Source: Clostridia bacterium (lineage in GTDB: Bacteria > Bacillota > Clostridia > Oscillospirales > CAG-272). From it: a DNA stretch of 35,853 bases. The DNA is taken from contig JAGALS010000021.1 of assembly GCA_017625065.1 (NCBI GenBank), positions 1-35,853 on the forward strand. Direction: 5' to 3'. Below are positions 23,871 through 32,082 of this stretch, in pieces. A program made the position numbers and the translations under genes. Positions within the stretch are counted from its first letter, which is position 1; each line of letters starts with the position of its first letter. The notes under the pieces are model-generated. The model saw only the letters and a list, made by a program, of their open reading frames with translations, was not told the origin of the DNA and searched no databases.

Positions 23871-23899
23871 ATTCTATCATATTTTCGCACGAAAGGCAA
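23871..23899 (-). promoter_or_regulatory. Sigma-A promoter for yqeG-nfo-rfbG
   Basis: Minus strand TTGCCT (23894-23899), 17-base spacer, TAGAAT (23871-23876), placed just before the GTG start at 23841. Confidence 0.65.
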
Positions 23900-23962
23900 G
23901 CCCTATCCTTTTGGCATTTTAATACTTTTAAAAAGAAAAATAAAAAAAGTTGAATTTTGCTC

Positions 23963-23991
23963 TTGACAAGTCCTTTGAATTGTGGTATGAT
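23963..23991 (+). promoter_or_regulatory. Sigma-A promoter for the tRNA Gly-Arg-His operon
   Basis: TTGACA (23963-23968), 17-base spacer, TATGAT (23986-23991), 27 bases before tRNA-Gly. Confidence 0.82.
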
Positions 23992-24018
23992 TGTAAGGCA
24001 GTTTTGAAATCGCCACAA

Positions 24019-24092
<74 letters not shown>

Positions 24093-24099
24093 TTGTCAC

Positions 24100-24176
24100 G
24101 CGCCTTTAGCTCAGCTGGATAGAGCAACTGCCTTCTAAGCAGTAGGTCGGGGGTTCGAGCCCCTCAAGGCGCGCCA
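24100..24176 (+). tRNA. tRNA-Arg (anticodon UCU)
   Basis: Acceptor GCGCCTT/AAGGCGC, anticodon stem ACTGC/GCAGT with loop CTTCTAA (anticodon TCT), T-arm GGGGG TTCGAGC CCCTC, discriminator G and encoded CCA. Seven bases after tRNA-Gly. Confidence 0.96.
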
Positions 24177-24193
24177 CTGCAAAATTTCATATG

Positions 24194-24270
24194 GTGAGTG
24201 TAGCTCAGTTGGTTAGAGCGCCAGGTTGTGGCCCTGGAGGTCGTGGGTTCGACTCCCATCACCCACCCCA
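24194..24270 (+). tRNA. tRNA-His (anticodon GUG)
   Basis: Anticodon stem CCAGG/CCTGG with loop TTGTGGC (anticodon GTG), T-arm GTGGG TTCGACT CCCAT, G at position -1 facing C73, encoded CCA. The acceptor GTGAGTG/CACCCAC has one A-C mismatch at pair 4-69. Confidence 0.94.
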
Positions 24271-24274
24271 GATG

Positions 24275-24306
24275 CAAAAAAGACACCCGAACGGGTGTCT
24301 TTTTTG
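24275..24306 (+). terminator. Terminator of the tRNA operon
   Basis: A 14-bp stem (24275-24288 with 24293-24306, loop GAAC) with a run of six T, five bases after tRNA-His. Confidence 0.92.
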
Positions 24307-24308
24307 TA

Positions 24309-24494
24309 TTTTGGCGGTGGGTGGTGCGGAGCGAACCCGCCACGCGCTTGTGCTTTTTTTGAAATTAAGTCTGCACGTTCCGCGCGTGGGGGGGAAGAAC
24401 GCCGATCCGCTTGCGGTGGCGGCTATGCCGCCAAGGTGTTCTTCCGTTCTCGCGTTTGCGCGAGAACGACCGACATCCCATCACCCACCAAAAC
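24309..24494. repeat. GC-rich palindromic segment bounded by tRNA-His 3'-end copies
   Basis: The left border (TTTTGGCGGTGGGTGGTG, then GGAGCGAACCC) is an inverted, diverged copy of the tRNA-His T-arm/acceptor end. The right border (CGACATCCCATCACCCACCA, 24471-24490) is a direct copy of the same sequence with a small change in the T-loop. Between are hairpins GTGGCGGCTATGCCGCC and TTCTCGCGTTTGCGCGAGAA. No gene is supported. 24495-24630 holds only AT-rich DNA with a weak hairpin. Confidence 0.6.
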
Positions 24495-24630
24495 AAAAGG
24501 ACCTCAAATGAGGGCTTTTTGTGTTTTATGGGCAAAAAATGCCCATTTTTCACCGTTACACCTTAACCAACCCTTATGTGATTTAAGTTATGATATTTTC
24601 GCACATTTGAGAAATTTTTGATTGTTTTAC

Positions 24631-24659
24631 TTGAAACAAAAATGATTTAATGTTACAAT
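24631..24659 (+). promoter_or_regulatory. Sigma-A promoter for the TIM-barrel/methyltransferase pair
   Basis: TTGAAA (24631-24636), 17-base spacer, TACAAT (24654-24659), about 60 bases before the start at 24718. Confidence 0.72.
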
Positions 24660-24717
24660 ATATTCAAAGACGTGGTACTTAAGGATTGTGCCGCTTATAA
24701 TAAAAGAGGGGATCGTT

Positions 24718-25632
24718 ATGAAAATAGCTACTACAACGTCCGATTTCGGCTTCTATTGTAATACCGATGAGGAGAGAATACGCGAGCTTCATCGCGCAGG
24801 ATTTCGCTATATTGATTTTAGCATGTACACGTTAAAACGCGACTCCGTCTATATGCAAGATGGGTGGAGGGATGCCGTTCAAGGGTTGAAGGAGCTTGCA
24901 GAAGAGCTTGGTATGAAATTCGTTCAGGCCCATTCTCCGGGTGGCAATCCGCTTTCGAATAAGAGTGAGCACGTTGATTTTCTGACAAGAGCAACGCTTC
25001 GCTCTATTGAGATATGCAAGATGCTCGGAATAAAAAACACGGTGGTACATAACGGTACTAAAACGGGGGCGACAAAGGAAGAATGGTTCTCCTTGAACAA
25101 GGCCTTTTATGAAAAGCTTTTTCCAATGATCGAGAGATGCGGAGTAAACGTGTTGTGTGAAAACTCCACCAAGTCAAACACCGGCGGGAAGTATTATATA
25201 ACCAACGGCAAGGATATGCGCGAATTTATTGAATACGTTGATCATCCGCTGATCCACGGATGCTGGGACACCGGACACGCAAATTGCGAGGGAAATCAGT
25301 ACGACGAGATCATGGCGCTTGGCGACGAGCTTTTTGCCATACATTACAACGACAATCAGGGCATGAAGGATGATCACGTGGCGCCTTTTCTCGGTAGGTT
25401 GAATCACGATGAGGTGATACATGCATTGATCGACGTAAATTTCAAGGGGTATTTTACACTTGAATGCGATTCGTCTTTGGTAAAATATGATCAGTGGACG
25501 GGTAACAGACGAAGATTTGAAGGAGATTCACGCCTTCGCGAGCCTCAGCTGTTTATGCAACGGCATATAGAAGCGATGATGTATGATACGTCAAAATGGA
25601 TGCTTGAGACGTACGGTCTTTTCGAAAAATAA
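24718..25632 (+). CDS. Sugar-phosphate isomerase/epimerase-like TIM-barrel protein, 304 aa
   Basis: Xylose-isomerase-like TIM barrel. Landmarks include FRYIDFSMYT, FVQAHSPGGNP (about 75-85), NTVVHNGTKTG, VNVLCENSTKSNTGG with the metal-ligand Glu, HGCWDTGHANCEG with Asp and His ligands, FAIHYNDNQGMKDDHVAP and GYFTLECDSS with the final Glu. These are positions of a divalent-metal site as in inosose dehydratase, tagatose epimerase and related enzymes; the substrate cannot be assigned. The ATG at 24718 follows GAGGGGAT. Codon use is more A/T-ending than in flanking genes, hinting at recent acquisition. The methyltransferase-like gene starts 28 bases later. Confidence 0.82.
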   Translation: MKIATTTSDFGFYCNTDEERIRELHRAGFRYIDFSMYTLKRDSVYMQDGWRDAVQGLKELAEELGMKFVQAHSPGGNPLSNKSEHVDFLTRATLRSIEICKMLGIKNTVVHNGTKTGATKEEWFSLNKAFYEKLFPMIERCGVNVLCENSTKSNTGGKYYITNGKDMREFIEYVDHPLIHGCWDTGHANCEGNQYDEIMALGDELFAIHYNDNQGMKDDHVAPFLGRLNHDEVIHALIDVNFKGYFTLECDSSLVKYDQWTGNRRRFEGDSRLREPQLFMQRHIEAMMYDTSKWMLETYGLFEK

Positions 25633-25660
25633 TATGCAGCCACTTATAAGGAGCAACGTT

Positions 25661-26578
25661 ATGGAACCAATCTTCGGTATTCCGCCCGAAACGATACGAC
25701 GCTACAATTCAAGGCTGATGGATCTGTTCAGTCTGTTTATGAATTTAATGCCGACCGCCATCGACGGCGAAGCGGTCACAGAGCTTGCTAAGGATTGCAA
25801 TATCCCCTTGTCCGAGGCATTCGCGCATTATTTTGCCGCACTGATGGGCGTGGACGCGGGTGATAGCGACCGTCTGTTTTTTCAGCATTGGCTGCTCCCT
25901 TCGATCCGAGAAGCGAGCACGGACAGCTATACAAACGATGCTTATTTTCAAAACATCAAGATTCCCACCGACATCCGTGGCAAGTGGGAGCTGAAGACCG
26001 AGGCGCTGCAGCCCTTCGAGCCCTTTGTGTGCGATGACATCATCGTCACCCCCGACCGCCGTATGATCCCGCAGATCGCCTTTTTCAAGGAGAAATACCC
26101 CTTCCCCGCCGTGCTTGAAAACGGGCGTGAATGGATGACGCTGCAGCCAAACGAAATGGTCACGACCTACCCCGCCATTGATGCCACCGGCGGACGCGTG
26201 CTGACCTTTGGCTTGGGGCTTGGCTATTTTGCCTATCACGCAAGCGAAAAGGAAGACGTGGAGTCGGTCACGGTGGTGGACATCAGCGACGACGTGATCG
26301 AGCTGTTCCGCACACACATTTTGCCGCAATTTCCCCACAAGGAAAAGATCAAACTGATCAAGAGCGATGCGTTCGCGTTTGCCGAAACGCAGATGGCGGG
26401 CAACTTTGATTTTGTCTTTGCCGATATCTGGCACGATGCGGGAGACGGGCGCGACCTCTATTTGCGCATGAAGGAATTTGAAACCAAATATCCCGACATC
26501 AAATTCAGCTTTTGGCTGGAGGATACCATCCGCTGCTATCTGGACGAGGATCTTTGGGATCTTCCAAAGCGATCTTAA
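25661..26578 (+). CDS. SAM-dependent methyltransferase-like protein (spermidine-synthase-type fold), 305 aa
   Basis: The C-terminal two thirds has a class I Rossmann methyltransferase core: GGRVLTFGLGLGYFAYHASE (motif I, about 184-203), VTVVDISDDVIELF (acidic end of strand 2, about 210-223), IKLIKSDAFAF, and FDFVFADIWHD (motif IV, about 249-259), resembling spermidine synthase-like proteins. The N-terminal ~130 residues are helical without a recognised family. AAGGAG precedes the ATG at 25661; upstream in-frame starts would overlap the previous gene. Substrate unknown; the catalytic residues of true spermidine synthases are not evident. Confidence 0.72.
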   Translation: MEPIFGIPPETIRRYNSRLMDLFSLFMNLMPTAIDGEAVTELAKDCNIPLSEAFAHYFAALMGVDAGDSDRLFFQHWLLPSIREASTDSYTNDAYFQNIKIPTDIRGKWELKTEALQPFEPFVCDDIIVTPDRRMIPQIAFFKEKYPFPAVLENGREWMTLQPNEMVTTYPAIDATGGRVLTFGLGLGYFAYHASEKEDVESVTVVDISDDVIELFRTHILPQFPHKEKIKLIKSDAFAFAETQMAGNFDFVFADIWHDAGDGRDLYLRMKEFETKYPDIKFSFWLEDTIRCYLDEDLWDLPKRS

Positions 26579-26652
26579 GCCTTTACCCTTTAAAGAAGAA
26601 GGGGCTGTTGCATTAAGGAAAATATGTAAGAAAGGCTCCCGTGTTGTAAAAC

Positions 26653-26810
26653 AAAAAAGCCTCTGGCTTCTTTTTGAAGAACGCTTTGCGTTCTTCGTGG
26701 AGCATCCCGCGATAGCGGGTGAGGGATTGTTAAACGCAAAATTTTATACTTTACAATCCCTCCGCCTCACATTCGCTCGGCACCTCCCTTTGCACAAGGG
26801 AGGCTTTTTT
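26653..26810. repeat. Nested inverted-repeat element after the methyltransferase gene
   Basis: Terminal inverted repeat AAAAAAGCCTC/GAGGCTTTTTT (26653-26663 with 26800-26810), internal hairpin GAAGAACGC...GCGTTCTTC and a second inverted pair GAGGGATTGT/ACAATCCCTC (26721-26730 with 26753-26762). The right end (CTCCCTTTGCACAAGGGAG plus T run) can work as a terminator. The rest of 26579-26939 holds nothing beyond AT-rich sequence. Confidence 0.7.
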
Positions 26811-26939
26811 ATGCGATTTCACTTTAACGCGACAGCTTCTTTTTGCGTTTTCTAAATATTTTATGAGAAATTCCAATTTCCAATTTAATATTTCTAATAT
26901 TTAAATTAAATTTTCGCGATAGCTTCTAATTTTATCAAC

Positions 26940-27491
26940 TTACGCCTCAAATGATGCGTATTCACTGCCGTCTTTCAAGTATTTGATGCAAAAGGTGCGA
27001 TCCTCCAGCACCATATAACAAGGGGGTGTGTTGCCCTTCGGCATAGACACAGACCCGGGGTTCAGGCAGGCTTGCCCGTCACGGCATTTTGTCACGCCCG
27101 CCACGTGGGTGTGCCCGTGGATCAGAATATTCCTTGCCGTCATAGGGGGTGGCGTCTGTTCGTTGTAGCGGTGTCCGTGCGTGAGATACGCAAGTCCTCC
27201 GTTTGAAAGTGGCAGCACGGCATAATCAGCCAGGATCGGGAGCTCCAGCACCATCTGATCGACCTCGGTATCGCAATTGCCCCTCACGGCAAGTATCACG
27301 TCCTTGTTCTCATTGAGCAACGCAATCACGCCCTTGGGATCATATGCGCTCGGCAGATCGTTGCGAGGCCCGTGATAGAGTAGATCTCCAAGCAGCACAA
27401 GGCGGTCTGCTCCCTCTTTTTCAAATGCTTTCAAAAGCTCCTTCACGGCGCTCACGTCGCCGTGAAGGTCCGATGCAAATAACAGCTTCAT
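26940..27491 (-). CDS. YfcE/MJ0936-type metallophosphoesterase, 183 aa
   Basis: Calcineurin-like phosphodiesterase with all five metal-binding blocks: FASDLHGD (residues about 5-12), LVLLGDLLYHG, AVRGNCDTE, LTHGHRYN and ILIHGHTHVAG, then LNPGSVSMPKG typical of the YfcE family. These enzymes cleave phosphodiesters; the physiological substrate is unknown. The ATG at 27491 is chosen because AAAGGAAG is correctly spaced before it; a start five codons upstream is possible. It is the last leftward gene beside the glycan cluster, separated from it by a possible terminator. Confidence 0.9.
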   Translation of the reverse strand: MKLLFASDLHGDVSAVKELLKAFEKEGADRLVLLGDLLYHGPRNDLPSAYDPKGVIALLNENKDVILAVRGNCDTEVDQMVLELPILADYAVLPLSNGGLAYLTHGHRYNEQTPPPMTARNILIHGHTHVAGVTKCRDGQACLNPGSVSMPKGNTPPCYMVLEDRTFCIKYLKDGSEYASFEA

Positions 27492-27504
27492 CTTTCTTCC
27501 TTTC

Positions 27505-27545
27505 AAAAAGCGCGAGGCGCACAGCTTAACTGTAGCTCTCCTCGC
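27505..27545 (-). terminator. Possible terminator after the glycosyltransferase gene
   Basis: GCGAGG/CCTCGC arms (27512-27517 with 27540-27545) with further internal pairing and, on the minus strand, a following CTTTTTG. It may attenuate transcription from the glycan cluster into the phosphoesterase gene. Confidence 0.5.
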
Positions 27546-27559
27546 ACTTTCATTTATAT

Positions 27560-28939
27560 TTATTTTGTGTTGACCTCGTCTGTTGAGGTGCGTGCTTCGT
27601 CTGCTTGCTCCGCGTCGTCGGAAAGCTCGTCTATTCCCATCGCGCGGTTGTGCTCGACGGGCTTCCAGGTCACGCTGCGGGAAAGAAACGCCGAGAAGGA
27701 TACGGGGATATAGGTCAGCATAAACAGCGGGAACGTGAACAGCAGCAGGATCGCTTTAAATTTGTTACAGCGAATGCGCTTCCATTCCGCGATGAAAATC
27801 AGCAGTCCGAGAATGAAAAACAGAATATAGCCGAACAGCAGAAACTGTGTAAGGCAAATGACAAGTGTTGTCGAGAAGGTCTGATATATGATCAGATTCA
27901 GGATCAGCAGCACCGCCGTGGAAAGGCACTGTACCGCCGACAAAATAAAGGCGGGCATAATGTTCATCGTCATATCAAAGCAGGACCAATCCAGCTTGAA
28001 AACGCCCTTTAAAAGCCCCGTGCCGTAGTAGCGGAACACTTGAAACAGTCCCTTCGCCCAGCGCTTTCTCTGCCACCAGGATTGGCGGAAGGATTCGGGC
28101 TGCTCGTCAAAAAATTCTGCGTCGTGGCAATATCCCACGTGGTCGCCGTGCAGAATGCAATCGGCGGTAAATTCGATGTCCTCGGTCAGCAAAAAATGCT
28201 TCCAGCCGTTGTTGCGCTCGATGATCTCGCGATCCACCATAAAGCCCGTGCCCGAAATAAACGAGCTTGTTCCAAGGATCGAGCGGGGATTGTTGAGGTG
28301 CGTCGATTCGCGCATAAACCACAGCGCGTAGCCCGAGCTGATCCAGTTTTTGCCGTAGTTTTTAGAGTTACGGAACGAGGTGACAACGCGGTGTCCCGCG
28401 CAATACGCCTTGTCCATTTCTTCAATATAATTGGCGGTCAGGACGTTGTCCGCATCAAAGATCATATAAGCATCGTAATTTTGGAAGATCCCGTCCGCCT
28501 TTATACGGTTAAAAAGGAACCGCAAGGCATAGCCCTTGCCGATCTGCGCCTTACAGTTGCGTTCGTACACGTGGGCGCCCATCTCGCGGGCGACGTCGGC
28601 GGTGCGGTCCTCGCAATTATCGGCGATCACGAACACGTCCACGCGGTCTGATGGATAAGTCTGCGCCGCAATGCTTTTCAGCAGCTCGGGCAGCACCTTT
28701 TCCTCGTTGCGTGCGGCAATGATCACGCCGTAGCGCTTGGTCTGATCGGTCTCCTTGTATTTGCGCGGCTTGCGTATCATCGCAAGGAAAATGTAGAAAA
28801 ACTGATAAGAATAGAATATCAGCACCAGCGCCCCGATGATATTGCTGATATAATAGCCGACGTTTTCCACGGGATTGAGATACGCCCCCGCGAGCTGCGG
28901 CATCATAACGTGTGCAATTGCATCAATAATCTTATCCAT
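27560..28939 (-). CDS. Membrane GT2 glycosyltransferase (processive-type), 459 aa
   Basis: One N-terminal membrane segment (about 30-54), a cytosolic GT-A domain and three or four C-terminal helices, the layout of NodC/BcsA-like synthases. Catalytic motifs: YGVIIAARNEEKVLP, DADN (D162/D164) for metal and nucleotide-sugar binding, LLTEDIEF (D254) as general base and QRKRW (290-294), the Q-x-x-R-W motif of processive family-2 enzymes. It therefore probably extends a glycan chain at the membrane; the sugar is unknown. The C-terminus is an acidic, low-complexity tail (DELSDDAEQADEARTSTDE). It lies 33 bases after the YwaF-like gene. Confidence 0.88.
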   Translation of the reverse strand: MDKIIDAIAHVMMPQLAGAYLNPVENVGYYISNIIGALVLIFYSYQFFYIFLAMIRKPRKYKETDQTKRYGVIIAARNEEKVLPELLKSIAAQTYPSDRVDVFVIADNCEDRTADVAREMGAHVYERNCKAQIGKGYALRFLFNRIKADGIFQNYDAYMIFDADNVLTANYIEEMDKAYCAGHRVVTSFRNSKNYGKNWISSGYALWFMRESTHLNNPRSILGTSSFISGTGFMVDREIIERNNGWKHFLLTEDIEFTADCILHGDHVGYCHDAEFFDEQPESFRQSWWQRKRWAKGLFQVFRYYGTGLLKGVFKLDWSCFDMTMNIMPAFILSAVQCLSTAVLLILNLIIYQTFSTTLVICLTQFLLFGYILFFILGLLIFIAEWKRIRCNKFKAILLLFTFPLFMLTYIPVSFSAFLSRSVTWKPVEHNRAMGIDELSDDAEQADEARTSTDEVNTK

Positions 28940-28972
28940 AACCCTCTCAAGCGGCGCGGTCGCGCCTTTTTA

Positions 28973-29758
28973 TCAAACGGATTTGTTGAACTTCTTTTCT
29001 TTCAAGCAGCGGCACAGCAGCACAGCCCAATAGACGAGAAGGAAGGGGCCGAACGCCTGCACGGCGATCATAAAGATCGGATAGACGACGGGGCCGAGAA
29101 ATCCGTAAAGATCAACGGGACAGCCCGTAAAATTGTTGGAAACGAACATCAGATTTGTCTGGATCAGCTGCGCGGGATGCGCTTTGTTCCAAACAAAATT
29201 GAACACGTAAGAGATCACGCCCGTGGCACCCACCAGCATAGCGCAGGACCAAATATCGCCAAGCGTTATGCGGTAAACGCAACGCAGCAGCATCAACAGC
29301 CCCACAAAGACCATCGCCCCGTGCAACAGAAAGCTCTGGAAGGAAATCAGATGGAAGAAGGGATAACGCGGCAGCGAGGTGCTTGGGAAAAAGAGGAAGC
29401 ACGTGCCGCCGATAAGACTACCCGTTGCAAGAAAAACGTCACCGAAGCGGCGCAAAGCGCCTTTCCCGAACGAGCTGAACAGCCCCGCGTACAGCACCAG
29501 ACTGCAATAGTAAAGCGGCACGTAATCGTTGGGGTTGCGCGAGCCCGTCACGATCAGCACGAACAGGATCTTCCAGATCTCCAGCGCCCAAAGCAGCGCC
29601 GTCACCGCACGGATCACGGTGCGGACCTTCTTTTCATCCGTATCGCGGCAAAGGTAAAGCCCCGTGCCGATCAGCAACGCCGTCACAAGGAACAGCGTAA
29701 GATGTCCAATTGTATACATACCGCACGGCTTCATTGCATACGGCAGGCAAAAAAACAT
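28973..29758 (-). CDS. YwaF/TMEM164-like integral membrane protein, 261 aa
   Basis: Seven or so hydrophobic segments with the family signature NPNDYVPLYYCSLVLYAGLF (about 75-95), FFHLISFQSFLLHGAMVFVG with a conserved His in a membrane helix, and FNFVWNKAHPAQLIQTNLMF. The family includes B. subtilis YwaF and eukaryotic TMEM164; bacterial members have no established function, though an acyltransferase-like role is possible. Its place between two GT2 genes in a polysaccharide operon suggests a role in lipid-linked or membrane-linked glycan handling. Start at MFFCLPYAMK; internal Met residues are possible alternatives. Confidence 0.75.
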   Translation of the reverse strand: MFFCLPYAMKPCGMYTIGHLTLFLVTALLIGTGLYLCRDTDEKKVRTVIRAVTALLWALEIWKILFVLIVTGSRNPNDYVPLYYCSLVLYAGLFSSFGKGALRRFGDVFLATGSLIGGTCFLFFPSTSLPRYPFFHLISFQSFLLHGAMVFVGLLMLLRCVYRITLGDIWSCAMLVGATGVISYVFNFVWNKAHPAQLIQTNLMFVSNNFTGCPVDLYGFLGPVVYPIFMIAVQAFGPFLLVYWAVLLCRCLKEKKFNKSV

Positions 29759-29776
29759 AAACAGAATTCCTCCGTC

Positions 29777-30766
29777 TTATTTGGACTTGGGAGCATCGTC
29801 ATCAAAATTGATGCGGCGCTCCTCGATCACAAGAGGTCGTTTGTTCAACTTGGATCGCATCGTCAGCAAATATTCACCGATGATGGACGTAAAGATCAGG
29901 TTGAGCGAGCCGAAAAATCCGATCGTCGGCAGCAGCCACAGCTCGTGAATATTGATATGCAGCAAGTGCAGCACAAGGCACGCGACACCGCCAAGCAAGG
30001 AAGCGGTAAGGAACAGATAGCCAAGCATCCCCGCCATACGGATCGGGGTTTTGGTGTAGGTGGTGAAGCTGAGCATTGCCGCATCGTAGAGCGTGTTAAA
30101 GTTGTTGTGGGTCTTGCCCGCGCGGCGTTTGGCTTGCTCATAGGGCACCAGCTTTTTGGCAAAGCCAAGCTCCGCCACGATCCCGCGGATAAAGGGAGAA
30201 GGATCGTCAAGCGTACGCAGCACGTCCACGAAGCTGCGGTCATAAAGCCCGAAGCCCGTAAAATGCTCGATCTGCTCGACCGAGGACATTTTGCGGATCA
30301 TTTTATAGTAGCAGGTACGCAAAAAGCGCATCAGCTTGTTTTCCTTGCTGGTCTTTTTCACGGCACAAATGACCTTATACCCCTTTTCCCATTCGGCGAC
30401 AAGGGTGGGGATCATCTCAATGGGGTCCTGAAAATCAGCGCACAGCGGAATGGTGCAATCACCCGTCGTCTGGCAGATGCCGTGGTAGGGGGAGTTGAAC
30501 TGCCCGAAGTTACGCACGTTGAAAATGGTGCGCACACGCGGATTGGCGGCGCAAAGCGCCTCCAGCTTCTCTCTTGTCGTGTCCGTCGAGCAATTATCGA
30601 TAAAGGTGATGTCGTAATCGTACTGCGGCAGCGATTTTGCAAACTCGGCAACGATCGCCTCGGTCAGCGGGATCACGTTTTCCTCTTCATTATAGGTCGG
30701 CACCATAATGCTGATGCGCTTTCGCACGGCACCCTCGGTTTCAACTGTTTTCACAAGCTCTTCCAT
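29777..30766 (-). CDS. GT2 glycosyltransferase of the DPM1/GtrB type, 329 aa
   Basis: Transfers a sugar from a nucleotide donor to a polyprenyl-phosphate. The GT-A domain starts ISIMVPTYNEEENVIPLTEA, followed by ITFIDNCSTDTTREKLE, NFGQFNSPYHGICQTTGDCT and the metal-binding CADFQDPIEMIP (DxQDP-type), then GFGLYDRSFVD. Two C-terminal membrane helices (AGMLGYLFLTASLLGGVACL and the following LLPTIGFFGSLNLIF) match the GtrB arrangement. It sits 16 bases after the flippase gene and 18 before the YwaF-like gene, all leftward. Donor sugar unknown. Confidence 0.9.
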   Translation of the reverse strand: MEELVKTVETEGAVRKRISIMVPTYNEEENVIPLTEAIVAEFAKSLPQYDYDITFIDNCSTDTTREKLEALCAANPRVRTIFNVRNFGQFNSPYHGICQTTGDCTIPLCADFQDPIEMIPTLVAEWEKGYKVICAVKKTSKENKLMRFLRTCYYKMIRKMSSVEQIEHFTGFGLYDRSFVDVLRTLDDPSPFIRGIVAELGFAKKLVPYEQAKRRAGKTHNNFNTLYDAAMLSFTTYTKTPIRMAGMLGYLFLTASLLGGVACLVLHLLHINIHELWLLPTIGFFGSLNLIFTSIIGEYLLTMRSKLNKRPLVIEERRINFDDDAPKSK

Positions 30767-30782
30767 GATACTCCCTCGTTTT

Positions 30783-32054
30783 TCACACGATATCGCAGAC
30801 CGTTTCGTTCTTTTTTCGTGACCAATAAAAAGCGATCAAAATGCAAAGCAGCAATCGCACAAGGTTCGCGCCCACAACGGCAAGCGCAAAGCCCCAAAGA
30901 CCGCCGTACAGGGCCGCCGGGATCCCGATGCCGAAAAAGCAGACGGCAAAGGTGCCGCTGATGATCAGCTGATAGGATTTTTTTGCAAAGCGAACCAAAA
31001 TAACAGACAGAATGTTTGCGGTAAAGAAAATGACCTCCGAAAGGCTCCCTATCCACAAAAAGGGTCTGACCGCATCAAATTCCGTGGGATACAGGATCCA
31101 AAGCATCAGGTATCCGCCAAGCACGCAGACACAGGTGAACACCGCCACCGACAGAATACTGCCAAGCAGCATCCATTTTGCCGCGCGACGGGTGAGTCTG
31201 CCCGCATAGCGCGCGAGATACCCCACCAGTACGCCGCCAAGCGGAATGGTGATCAGCGTCATCGTTTTGCCGACCAGGGTGGCAAGATAGTATACCGTCA
31301 CCGCAGAGGCGCCGATCAAAAGCTTTAAAATCAAGCGGTCCGAATTGGCGATCAGGTAGGAAAGCCCCTCCGAAAGGCAAAGCAACAGCGTCACCTTCAG
31401 CACACCGCCAAACGCGGGTGAGGGGCGCAGCGCGCGGCGGCGCAACGTTCCGTCGGCGATATACGCGAACAGAATACCGAAAAGCTCACCGGGCAGGAAC
31501 GCCAAGGGCCAAATTCTTGTTTTATAGGCAAGGAAAGCGCCAAGCGCGTATCCGACACCGACACAGCAATAAAAGACAAAATAACGGCGATAACGCAACG
31601 TCAGCTTATAGGAAACGTCAACGTACGCGCGCAACGTCATCGTAACGAACAAAAGATAATAGCAGATCGCGGTAACGCGGTCCATATAAACGCCGCCATA
31701 GCGGCAGATCAAAAAGATCACGGGCGCTCCCAATAGGCAGATGCCGATCAGAATCCAATGATAATCGCCGTTATTTTCGATCCTGCGATCGGGGGGTGAG
31801 GTCATACGCGACAGCGTCGCGGCACAGCCCACCGACAGCGAAAGAATATTTAAATAGGCGGAAAGATACTGAATGTCGCCGTATCCGCTCTCGCCGAACA
31901 GACGGACAAACAGCGGAAACACCGCGATCTGCGCCACAAGATTCAAGATCACAAGCCCCATGGCGCTCCAAAGCGAGTCACCAAGCTGGGCGCGATATTT
32001 CTTCAATGCCGCAGGCAGTACAGCATCCCGTCCGAACAGAATGTGCTTTTTCAT
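30783..32054 (-). CDS. Polysaccharide flippase-like membrane protein (Wzx/MATE-like), 423 aa
   Basis: About twelve hydrophobic helices, for example LWSAMGLVILNLVAQIAVFP, RAYVDVSYKLTLRYRRYFV, VLVGYLARYAGRLTRRAAKW and SYQLIISGTFAVCFFGIGIP. The N-terminal FPLFVRLFGESGYGDIQYLSAY is typical of the polysaccharide-export branch of the MOP superfamily. Such proteins flip undecaprenyl-linked oligosaccharide across the membrane. Membership rests on topology and context (glf upstream, glycosyltransferases downstream); sequence conservation in this family is always low. No polymerase (Wzy) or chain-length protein is visible in the cluster. Confidence 0.82.
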   Translation of the reverse strand: MKKHILFGRDAVLPAALKKYRAQLGDSLWSAMGLVILNLVAQIAVFPLFVRLFGESGYGDIQYLSAYLNILSLSVGCAATLSRMTSPPDRRIENNGDYHWILIGICLLGAPVIFLICRYGGVYMDRVTAICYYLLFVTMTLRAYVDVSYKLTLRYRRYFVFYCCVGVGYALGAFLAYKTRIWPLAFLPGELFGILFAYIADGTLRRRALRPSPAFGGVLKVTLLLCLSEGLSYLIANSDRLILKLLIGASAVTVYYLATLVGKTMTLITIPLGGVLVGYLARYAGRLTRRAAKWMLLGSILSVAVFTCVCVLGGYLMLWILYPTEFDAVRPFLWIGSLSEVIFFTANILSVILVRFAKKSYQLIISGTFAVCFFGIGIPAALYGGLWGFALAVVGANLVRLLLCILIAFYWSRKKNETVCDIV

Positions 32055-32082
32055 AGTTCAATCGGCGCTTTTCGCGCCCCCT

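Noticed and set aside
28910..30961. A 683-codon rightward open frame
   Set aside because: It is antisense to two glycosyltransferases and the YwaF-like gene, has low-complexity His/Gln/Arg-rich content and no recognisable domain.
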